A stretch of 64,000 nt of DNA, taken from Ctena decussata (taxonomy: Eukaryota; Mollusca; Bivalvia; Lucinida; Lucinidae). Below are positions 54,739 to 64,000 of the stretch, in pieces (positions within the stretch are counted from its first letter, which is position 1; every line of letters begins with the position of its first letter). Under the pieces are notes generated by a model. The model was not told the origin of the DNA. It was given only the letters and a program-made list of their open reading frames with translations, and ran no database searches. Location of the stretch: the NCBI GenBank assembly GCA_963989385.1, contig OZ022512.1:30649899-30713898 (forward strand). Direction: 5' to 3'. A program made the translations under genes and the position numbers.

Positions 54739-56617
54739 GAGGGGGACTGGAGGGATGGGGTGTGGGGTGGAGCGGACTGGGGGTTTTCAAAATCATAGAA
54801 AACGAATTAGAATAGACCTTTTTCACATCGTTTCTGCGCATGCGCGTACCGCTCAGGTTATGCGTTATGTTCCGATAATCGGAGAGACGTTACACAGATT
54901 GGGCATAAGATTTTCCGCCTATGAGACTTTACATGTAATGAATTATAATTTCCTTGTTTTAATCATTTATATTCTTATTAATTATTTAATAAAATTCATA
55001 TCTTTATTTTCAACAATCTTATACATCAGATATACAAACAAAGCTGACGATCCGCCTAAAATACGCGTTCTGCAATTACACAGCTACAATCTTTATGCTG
55101 TTTTCTTTTGAACTTTAATTAATAGGATGAATGGCTTGAAAAAAATATATATAGCAACACAAAACTCAGAAACAAGTATAAATCCTGAAGTAAATTATAG
55201 AGAAACTGAGCCAACTGTATTATCATATACTTTGAATTTAAGATATTAAAAACACAGAATATGTTTTTATTCCATTTGATTTTGCTCTTTCAAATATACA
55301 TTTTCCAATCAAACCCCCTTTAATAAAAAGTGCTAGTAGAAAAAGTCATCTCTAAATCACTTCATAAGAGTCATTTAACAAGTGATAAAATTTCGTTTCA
55401 TGGCTTCAGGCTGCATAGACTCTAAAGACTTTAATTAGATTGCGAAACAATGTTTTGAAAAGCATTGATAGGCAGTGTGATGACAAACATGTTGTTACAC
55501 ACCTTCTGAAAACAGAGAATTTAGAATGATTGACATGTTTATACTAGGGTTGACAACACATTCAGTGTTGTTGGTTTAAGATGCTATTTGTGTATTTATT
55601 AAAGTAAATATCCTTATTTCTTTCCAAATTAAGTGTCCGCTAAATAATGGAATAAAATGAAATAAATAAAATAAAATAAGTGAAAAGGGATATATGTGTT
55701 GTAAATAGCACAAACTTGCGATTTCTCTTAAAATAAAGGTATTGTTTTAGAAAATAACTTAAACATGTGAAAGACTCGTTTAACAGCATCTTTTAACCAG
55801 AAACTGGAAGTAAATTTGGCATTTTCGGCATTACTAAAAACAAAATTAACCTAAAAAACGGATTTTTTTCTTTCCAATAATTTTGAAATCTTTTAAAAAA
55901 CCTCCATTCGATGATATTAATGAATGTTGATTATTTATCAGTGACAAGCTGAAACTACAAATCAACTACGTTGTACTATGGAAAATGAAAGAACTTTCCT
56001 GTATGTTCTCTATTTTTAGTTTATTATGTCGGAAAACAGATGTTTCAAAACAGCAGATCGCATACACAAAAGGGATAAACATTAAACAGTAAACGATTTG
56101 AACGACAGTAATCTGAAATCACTATGTAATTATAAATATTTAATTAGTTTATCATCAAAACGCTTATAAATTTATATTGTTGTATCCTAACATTGCCCCA
56201 CGCCTGAAGCGAAATCTCGCCAGGTAACGGGCCGCGAGACTAGGGGAGATAACAATGTGAAAAAGGTCTATTCTTTTAACGTTCAGGAAAAAGTTTACCA
56301 TGTGCGGTCACAATTTCTTGATGAACACAAATGGCAATGTCTATTGGTAGAGGATTTAAAGGCTCGTTACATGTAATTCCCAGTAATATTAAGGTGGTGA
56401 TTTGAGGTAAATACAAACATCTGCATAAAACCATAAAAATTAAAGTACCACCCTGAAAGTTTGCGGACTTCTTATGTTTGTTGTTCTCCACAGTTTAGAA
56501 TACAGAATAGAGGGACATACTGTTAAAAAAAGTGTTTTATATGGAAAAATCAAAGGGTAAATTTGTGGGCAAAAATCTAGAAAATTAACTTCATTCTTGA
56601 ATATACTTAGCTCTAAA
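53801..56617. other. intergenic; TG microsatellite, no gene recognised
   Basis: Contains a TG microsatellite (54705-54732) next to G-rich sequence. ORFs at 54094-54408 and 54587-55111 are open but of low-complexity, hydrophobic composition, with no domain and no splice context. Confidence 0.4.
54705..54732 (+). repeat. TG microsatellite
   Basis: About 14 TG dinucleotides. Confidence 0.9.
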
Positions 56618-57188
56618 GATTCTTTAATGCATTAAAAAGAGCGTCCTAGCAATTATTTGTTTCAACTCTTTCTCAAATTTGTAAGGTAGACGAGTTGAAA
56701 ACAGTCACTTTTTCTCAAATGTCTGACCATGTATGGTGCATGTACACTGCATGCATTAGTAAATACAGGTAGAGCAGTTATATCTTTATCATACTCACAG
56801 TAAACCATGAAAGTTCTATATATGTGGACAGTTAGGTCTGGGCAAATAGTGCAAACCCAGGTCAGACAGGAGCAGTCTGATCAAGGTCTACACTATTTAC
56901 CATCCCATTTGCATTTTGGGGCACATTACTGCACTGTAAAACCAAACTGTTCCAATTTTAAGGCAGTTATGGTAATTATTTTTAGTGTCCCAATATTTAG
57001 AATTTTCACCACCATGACACAGGTGTGTATATGAAATTGTTCAACCTTGAAAATGGACTCTACTGTGTTTTTTTGGCAAATATTTAGACAAGAGGAGACC
57101 ATTTTTTATCTGCTCAGCCTGAAAATGTGTGAAGAAAATGGAAAAAAATAATTGCTAGGACGCTCTCCATAATGTATCAAAGAACCTT
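56618..57188. mobile_element. MITE-like element with GAGCGTCCTAGCAATTATTT ends
   Basis: 56618-56665 (TTCTTTAATGCATTA, then GAGCGTCCTAGCAATTATTT) is complementary to about 57142-57188 (AATAATTGCTAGGACGCTC, then TAATGTATCAAAGAA). The interior holds the palindrome at 56841-56901. Confidence 0.65.
56841..56901. repeat. compact palindromic repeat (GGCGTCTGA family), copy 4
   Basis: GGCAAATAGTGCAAACCCAGG...TCAGAC is complementary, with gaps, to GTCTGATCAAGGTC...ACTATTTACC. It lacks the GGCG of other copies. Confidence 0.6.
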
Positions 57189-59140
57189 CAGACCCTATTA
57201 CATTTTTAATAACAATGGTTATTTTTCAGTTTTTTTTTTGCGCACAAAACTGCCCTTGGAAATTCTCTTATAGAAACCCTTTTTAACTTCAACAAGTCCT
57301 GCATTTTGAACTCTTAATCGTGAGAAACAAATAAAGAAGGCATCTGCTTATTTGGGGGAAGATCTGTAATATTTTCAGCATTTTATGCAGATTTTTCAAT
57401 TCGCCGCTAATCAGTTATTATCACCACCTGAAGTTATATGTAAAAACACTTGTGCTATGAAATATGCTGATTAATTTGTATTTATAGCGAACACACGAAG
57501 TATGTTCGCTTTACTGTATCAGTTTTGGTCCTATATACTTAGGCAGGTAAAATGTGTGGTAACGATCATGGTTGCGGCCATCTTGGATAATTGGAAGTTC
57601 GAAAATTATCGCGAGACTAGTCACGAACCAAGTGCCGTTATCGAATATTTTACGAGTCATAAAATTATTTTTGCAAGCACTCTGTAAAGGAAATGCCCGC
57701 TACAATAATTCTCGTTTTTGTTAAATATGTTCGTAAAAAGAATAGATCAAACTGTAAACGTTTTTCGTTTGAGGTTGTGTCGTCTGCTCGGGACCGGTAC
57801 TTAGTCTAGACCGGAACTGAGTTCCTGGGTAAAACCTCGAACCTTGGCGCCTCATGTGAATTGAAAATGAAGGCGCACCCGAAAACGCACCAGAGAGCCC
57901 ACCTACGTCAGAATAGAGCAGGAATGGTGTGTTTGGCCAGTCTTAACAAACCTTTTGATGAAAAAGTTGATTTCTACGACGTATTTTAGCAAAATAATCA
58001 GGACACAGCCTTAACATCTTTATTTTAGCACATTTCAATTATCTTTGGAACTGAATAAATAACAATCAGATACAAAAACGAATTCTTTGTTTGCTAATCA
58101 AAGCAACCATCATGAGTACAAATTTAAACACCATATAATTTAAAACTCAGACTTACACTAATTATCTGAAGTGTCTCTCAGCTGCGGAATATAAAGTTTG
58201 CTGGCAGAGGGCAGCAGGATTGACTTCCGAAAATATTATTTTGAAGACGGTTGAATCCCTGCCTCTTAATGGTGCAGATCGCTGAGGAAAGTGTGGACTT
58301 CCAGATGATTAGTGTACCTCACCACTGTCACAAAGCAGCTTAGTATTGTGACAGCAGACCATAAAGACATCTTTGAAAAGCGAGCCTACATATGTTTCCA
58401 TTCTATCTGCATACTGAACAAGTCTGCAGTGGTTCTTTCTTAATGGGCACTGCGGTTCTTCTTCGACATTTTAAATGCAGGCTCTAACCAACACTGGCAT
58501 GACGTTCAAGCCCGTCTTATAAGGATAGCAAAAATAGCATTAAACCCTACAAGGTGTTTTCCTTTCTTCTTTCTTTTTCTTAATCGTTTTTCTTCTTCAT
58601 TCTTTCTTTTCTACTATGCATTACTCCAGTACATGACCCCATTGCTGATGCCCTTTCCTGCACAATGAGGCTTATGTCACTCATGGGTATTGGTGGCCTA
58701 GCAACGTCTTCAAATCAAATCAAATAAGTTAACTGTTCTTAAAACCAGTTACAGGACTGACGCCAAATAAAGTACAAAACAAACAATACATAAAAACATT
58801 CGGTACATGCAAGTGATGTATTTTCTGACCAGGACAGTGTATGGCTTACTTACTATATAAAATGTTTAAGTGAAACATCTCCAGAAGAGGCAATTCAGCC
58901 ATCCCATCTCTGCGCCCCCCTCCAACTCAAGATCAGCTCCCTAAGAAAAGAATTTGCCCCCATTCATTGGAGCAAACGCTCTCTCCCATAGAAGACCCAC
59001 CTGGAAGGGCTATGCCTCCCGTGGAAGCAAAAAAGAAATCATAAAGGCTGTCTACTTTTGTAACAGTGGCGAAAAATATGAAGGTGCAACACAACCCCGA
59101 ACCGTACCATAGCTTGAACTTTATTTTACCAAACAGTTAG
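57189..59140. other. intergenic; possible TATA-less promoter at 57565-57630
   Basis: GGTTGCGGCCATCTTGG (complement carries the YY1-type AAGATGGC) is followed within ~45 bp by TCGCGAGA, the core of the animal TCTCGCGAGA promoter element. GC content rises to about 57930. No adjoining exon could be defined. Confidence 0.3.
57565..57630. promoter_or_regulatory. candidate promoter: YY1-like site plus TCGCGAGA
   Basis: CCATCTTGG at about 57577 and TCGCGAGA at about 57609. Both motifs are enriched in TATA-less animal promoters. No transcript evidence is available, so this is a motif-only call. Confidence 0.25.
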
Positions 59141-59141
59141 C

Positions 59142-59668
59142 TGCACCTGTAGTAGGAGGAGAAAAATCTGTAAAGAAAATTTCGTTGAGTGCCCCGACCG
59201 GGGATCGATGTCACAACACCAAGATTATAAACCGAGCACACAACCACTAGGTTAAACGGTTCGGACCAGTTAGACTGGCCAGTTATACACTCTTTATTAC
59301 CTATATACATATTTACACATCACTCATTTGCCGTACTACTAAACTCCTCCATCCTACCAAAGAACATTTGTATCGAATGCTAAGGAAATGAAATAATTAT
59401 AATCCAGGTTCTTTTTGACTCTGCAGCCATTGCTTCGCCCTTGGGCTCCAACGGTAATAATCCTGGTCACAGCACCACTGTAGAGCAGGAGAAAAATTTA
59501 GAAAGAAAATTTCGTCGAGCGCCCCCACCGGGGATCGATCTCACGACCCCAAGATTGTAAAGCGAGCACACACCCACTAGGTTAAAAGGTCCGGACCAGC
59601 TAGACTGGTCAGTCATATACTTTATATACCTATATACATATTTACACATAACTCATTGGCCGTACTAT
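59142..59668 (-). mobile_element. two direct copies of a tRNA-like repeat (SINE family 4)
   Basis: About 59142-59337 and 59470-59668 are direct copies sharing GAAAATTTCGTYGAG, CCGGGGATCGAT and CACTAGGTTAAA. On the minus strand TAACCTAGTGGG (A box-like) and GAGATCGATCCCC (B box-like) are at tRNA-like spacing. Copies are about 85-90% similar by eye. Confidence 0.65.
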
Positions 59669-61829
59669 AGGTCTTATACAAATTTTAAGAACAGGTCGGA
59701 TGCGTAACCGACAAGTCCACTCTTTGCTAAGGTTGACTGCCCATTTTAGCACAATTTAAACTTATTCTGCTACAGCTGACTGCTTATTGATATAATACCT
59801 TATCATGGCAGCTTTAATATTGACAGAAACCATCTCTGCAGCAGATGCCATTGTTGACCTAAATTAAGTTGATTTTACCTTTACTGATTTGACTGTCATC
59901 AATTTGACACAAAACTGCTGGCAGAATGGGAAATACTACTCCAGTCCCTGAAAAGTCTGGCCTTGGTCTATAGTGTTTGCTCAGACATTCCTGTCCCAAT
60001 ATTTAGTGAGGTGGTGCAAGTTTTAAAGATCATTTTTGAACATTTATTTGCTTGTAAGACCACATCTGTGTTTACATATTACTTTGAGTGAAAATCCAAG
60101 TGCATTCATGTACATGGTAAACAGTAAACTAAATAAGATAAAGAGGGAAAGATGTCAGAATCCAATTATGTCTATGTATTGCAAAGAGATATATTAATAA
60201 ACATCAGTTCTGGAAAGCCTAAACTGCCATGGTGAAAGTCAGTCAACAGGTTCTTATAGTTTGAAAACTGTTTCCCAAGATCTTGTATTGCTTATATGCC
60301 GTTTATTCAAGATCTTCTGAATAGCTGTTTTTTTAGGTCCAGTTTCCACAAATATCAAGTTTTAGTTAAGAAACCAGTTCCAAATATTTCAAAGGCACAG
60401 TATTAGTATTCAAATCATGAAGTTCAGAATTTGACCTTTTCCCTGCTTTCATTTTAAGGAGTCATAGGATGGCTTCTAAGCATGTATTTACGCACAACTA
60501 GACAGGTAAGAGATTTTGGACAGTGCACTGATTGCACATACATAGTATGCTAAATCATACAGATGTGACATCCCTTATTCAGTGAATAAACCTTACCACC
60601 ACTGAAATAGAAAGTGTAAACAGTTTTTGAAATTCGTATAGGAGCTATACTACACTCCATTAAAAAGCTGGTGTGTTTTCACACCTTAACTGTAGGTTAA
60701 TGAGAACACCCTCAGGGAAAGCAGGTTAGCAAACTTAGACTCTGTGACTTCAAAACTGGCGCCAACACACAAAGGAAAGAATTTGCTCCCTATAGAGCAA
60801 ATTTCCTCCCTTCAGAGTGGACATACACACACACACGCGCGCACACACATAAAAAGGCCACACTGCCAACCTGAGTGCCAAGGTAAACATGCAAGAAGAC
60901 ACATAAGTTGACCTCTTTGTAAAAATGGCAGAAGCTTGCGCACACAGCTATAGTTGTCTTACTTTAGTGCAGCATTGATGTCACACGAGCTGCACCGGTG
61001 TCTCAAGGATGTTACCATTACCGTTATAGCATAATCTTGATACAGTTTGCCAATCCAGGTGAACGCCACTCGGGCCAATTTGAACCAGACTACAGTGACA
61101 AGGTGGTGCCTAGGGTAGCACTTCACCCCCATCAAAGATCTTCAAGGACCGCAGTACCTTAATTTCATATTAGAGAATATGAGACAAGCGTGACTATTGC
61201 ATGTTGCATGTAAGCTTGTTAAGGCGTGTACATTATTTGGTCAGACCTTTTGGCAATTACAATTACATTTATTGTTTCATCTCAATTTACAAATGAGACC
61301 TTAAAATTTCAACAATGACATAGCATAGCATATTGTTTATAACTACAGAAAAACAGACACACAGACAGAAAGATAGAAAGACCGACTGTAAGAAACAAAC
61401 ATAGCAGAAACGACAAAAATGCTCTATTGACTTTGACACTGGAATGTATCAAAGATACAAGATCAAATAATCTTGCCAGCACCTTTATGCCAGCAAAGGG
61501 CCGATCGAAAAGAACTGTTAAATAATTAGTAATTATACCTCTTGGACGACCTTTGGTTATCACTGTATTCCAATTTATTTGCTTGAAGTTTACCTAGTTG
61601 TACCTCAATTCAGCAACGAAGTTAAAAACTAAATTCAATGAAATGTTAGTATGATGTTGTTATCTGATAAGTTGTGCAGTATAATCTGCATACTACTCGC
61701 TATAAATCGGTATAAATGTGCTTTTTATCTTTAAACCACATACTATTACCAGATTATATGTAATCGTGATCTCTTAAATCATATGCAATGTTAATGAAAG
61801 TTTGTGTCGAGGTTTGACTTGTGCCTTTC
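59669..61829. other. intergenic; hairpin motif and CA/CG microsatellite
   Basis: Contains a copy of the AAAGAATTTGCTCC hairpin (60776-60805) and a CA/CG-rich microsatellite (about 60824-60850). No supported gene. Confidence 0.4.
60824..60850 (+). repeat. CA/CG microsatellite
   Basis: ACACACACACACGCGCGCAC-type run. Confidence 0.85.
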
Positions 61830-62600
61830 AGAGCTATATCAAGTAGAAAGACTTTGAGGTCTTTGAGGTGATCAAGGTAATCAAACGCACACCAGTCAAT
61901 TCCTTTTGTCACAATGGTATATCTGTGGCTGTTTGATCAATATGCATCCATATCTTGAGGAAGTACGATGCAGACAAAACATTTTTCAACATTACAAGAT
62001 CTCCTGTGACCTTAAAAAGAGGTGGAGATCATCAAAATCTAATTAATTATTTTTGATATCCCAACAATGTCTGCGCCAGTTTGGTCTTTCAGGAAATAGG
62101 GTGCAGGTAGGCCGTTTCTCAACCTTCTTGGATTTCTTGTGACCTTGAAAATCGTATCAACGTCACCAAAATCTAATCAATTAGTTCCAAGTCCTGACAA
62201 TATATCTGTGCCAGTTTGATCAAAATGTACCCATCCTTTCAGGAGATATGGTGCACGCAAGCCATTTTCCAACATTCTTAGATCTCCCGTGACCTTGAAA
62301 AAGAGATCAAAATCATCAAAAAAATAAATCACTCTTTCCAATGTCACAACAATACTGTTGTGCAGATTTTGCCAAAATCCATCTGTCCCTTCAGGAATTA
62401 GGATGCAGATCAACCATTTTTCAACATTCTAAGACCTACGGTGACCTTGAAAATAGAGGCAAAGTCACCAGTTCTAAAAAGCTCTCCTTCCTTTACCAAT
62501 TATGTACATGTGCCAGTTTGGTCAAAATCCATTCATTCCTTCGGAAGATAGAGTGCAGACAAGAAGCTAAGCCACATCGCAGGCCGACGCCGACGGGATC
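61830..62600 (+). repeat. tandem array, ~145-bp units with TGACCTTGA
   Basis: About four and a half units, each with TTTTCAACATTCTWAGA, TGTGACCTTGAAAA, TCATCAAAATCTAATYAATT and GTGCCAGTTTGRTCAAAAT in order (marker words near 61988, 62118, 62263, 62418). The right end, GGCCGACGCCGACGGGATC, resembles the GACGCN end of 6161-7360. Confidence 0.8.
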
Positions 62601-62637
62601 TGCAGCAACAACAATATGCCCCCACCCGCATGATTGG

Positions 62638-62871
62638 TAGGTTATGTTATTGCTTTACGTCCATCGTAAACAGCTATGGTCATGTCGGGACGGTCAGTTA
62701 ACCTACCCACACTATTCCTGGGCAGGCTTACACCTCCTAAGTGGTTAACCAGTACTAAGTGCACATATTTTCGCCAGTAGCTGACAAATATGTGGCCGGA
62801 CCGGGTATCGAACCCGGGACCTCTGGTTTTTGAGTCAGACGCATTACCGGCTGCGCTACACGGCCCGGCCC
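62638..62871 (-). mobile_element. tRNA-derived SINE family 1, full-length copy
   Basis: Minus strand: the head has an A box TAGCGCAGCCGGTA (62846-62859) and a B box GGTTCGATACC (62804-62814), with paired GTCCCGGGTTCGATACCCGG around it. Then comes the body with ACTTAGTACTGGTTAACCAC, CCTGCCCAGGAATAGTGTGG and CCGTCCCGACATGACCATAG, and a 3' end GGACGTAAAGCAATAACATA. Truncated copies are at 20990-21178 and 51125-51340. Not a functional tRNA gene because of the attached body. Confidence 0.88.
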
Positions 62872-63120
62872 CTCCTGCATGGTGGGAGAACCTAAAAAGA
62901 ATAAGGAATTTAAATGGGCAAACTGAAAATTGAGAGACTGTTGAGAGACTGTTATCTTCCACTTTAAGGGCAGGCATTTACTGAATTTGCTTTTGAAAGA
63001 CGTTATTGATATTTTATCTGCTTTCGATTTTGAACACACACATTAACGCGTTTTAAAAAATGTCATGTCATGACGTGATTTAATAACAAGATAAAGCCTG
63101 TAATTCAACTACTGTATGTA

Positions 63121-63442
63121 CACTGTAAAAAAAATCTGTATATTTTACGGTAGAATAACTGGAAACCAGCTGCCAGTCCTTTTCCCGTTATTTTTACGGG
63201 CGTTTGCCTGTAAGAAATTGTTGGAAATCACGAAATGGAAGTTTTATATTAACTTGGCGCACTCGAAAATAACTTTGTATTGTTGAAGGGCTATTTGGCC
63301 AAAACGACACCTGCTCTATTCTGTCCCACTCTACTTGATGATTCCTGCAATTTTTACGGGCGCCCGTAAAAATAACGGTAAAAGGACTGGCAGTTGGTTG
63401 CCAGTTATTTTACCGTAATATCTACCGTTTATTTTTGCAGTG
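63121..63442. mobile_element. MITE with ~85-bp terminal inverted repeats
   Basis: Starts CACTGTAAAAAAAATC and ends ATTTTTGCAGTG. The arms share ATTTTACGGTARAATAACTGG, CAGTCCTTTTMCCGTTATTTTT and ACGGGCG in inverted order. 322 bp, no coding capacity. Confidence 0.82.
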
Positions 63443-64000
63443 CATCTTTGCCAAAGAAAAAAGAAATCAGCTAGTCAAGTCCTCACTGTCCTAACCTTTT
63501 TGTGATGACGATGTTCTAAATCTCGTTACGATTGACAGGGAAGTAGTGTAGTTTATAGATTAAAAAACTTGAAACGTGATTGGAGTAATGTGTCTTGCTG
63601 ATAAATTGATCATGTTTGAACTCTAGGTAGGTCAGGTATATATCTGTCACAGAAGTGGCCGTACAGAGAGTGAAATCCATGGCCTTTGCCGCATGCTAAC
63701 CATGAGACAGCTGATCGTGCTGCTGTGTCACATGGCCGAACTTTTGTTTTTTATTTAAGATTTGTCCCCGAATCTGTATGGAGCCACGGCGAGACCATCG
63801 AAAGATGCCCATATTGTTACGCATGACTCTATCCGGGGACAAACTTTAGCCAACAAATTTTACGGGGGGTTGGGTGGGGTGGGGTGGGGTGTGGGGGATA
63901 GAAAAAAAACTAGCAGCTAGACCGAACTCGAAGCAAGGGCCTCTCGCTTACCGTGCCACCCCTTTTGCCAACTAGGCTAGCCATCCACATGGTCCAAAGT
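63443..64000. other. intergenic with G-rich run and tRNA-like fragment at the window edge
   Basis: GGGGT-type run at 63863-63897. On the minus strand GGCTAGCCTAGTTGGC and GCTTCGAGTTCGG (about 63915-63985) look like the head of a SINE resembling family 3, cut by the window end. Confidence 0.5.

Noticed and set aside
54587..55111. 174-codon ORF with hydrophobic C-terminus
   Set aside because: It spans a TG microsatellite and AT-rich sequence. The hydrophobic part reflects T-rich codons, and no domain or splice signal is seen.
62790..62871. Functional tRNA gene
   Set aside because: A and B boxes are good, but the sequence continues into a conserved SINE body found at two other sites, and acceptor-stem pairing was not convincing.

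Overview
The window is animal nuclear DNA and almost certainly from a mollusc, most likely a bivalve. It is AT-rich and gene-poor. It carries a RING-less B-box/propeller gene of a kind that is heavily expanded in bivalves, several tRNA-derived SINE families, LINEs with 3' tails of short repeats, many foldback (MITE-like) elements, and tandem arrays built around a TGACCTTGA word. The lineage is inferred from repeat style and the B-box gene; the sequence holds no direct species marker.

Genes. The one convincing host gene is at 3843-5576 on the minus strand. It encodes an intronless 577-residue double B-box, coiled-coil, beta-propeller protein, with a probable 3' splice site just before its ATG. 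Two possible host-like or transposon-derived exons lie at 45292-45387 and 46450-46623. A possible exon with a good 5' splice site is at 1646-1848. Nearly all other coding sequence belongs to mobile elements.

Layout. 241-1260 (-): broken 3' end of a LINE ORF2. 1707-1833: perfect 54-bp hairpin. 3843-5576 (-): B-box gene. 6161-7360: tandem-repeat element. 8991-10296: 1.3-kb inverted repeat. 10339-10575: foldback element. 10728-15729: complete LTR retrotransposon with only a gag gene. 16321-19231 (-): 5'-truncated LINE with a 12-bp target duplication. 20852-24071: SINEs and foldback elements. 22351 to 40523: two inverted copies of a ~350-bp sequence, 18 kb apart, sharing a TCCCTAAGTGTCCGACA motif that recurs in hairpins between them. 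Inside that interval are a nearly complete LINE (25533-30937) and two TA-flanked cut-and-paste-type elements that abut at one TA. 41-64 kb: no convincing gene apart from the two exon candidates; tandem-repeat elements (48480-50058, 51472-52349, 52350-53800, 61830-62600), SINEs and small inverted-repeat elements.

The most unusual items are these. The intact LINE has ORF1 and ORF2 in the same frame, separated by a single TAG, and ORF2 has no upstream ATG. The LTR element is structurally complete yet gag-only, with LTRs that look about 98% identical. The 18-kb interval is bounded by inverted repeats with internal hairpins. There is also a perfect hairpin near 1.77 kb and a large palindrome at 9-10.3 kb. 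All of this is by-eye reading: similarity percentages and element boundaries are approximate.
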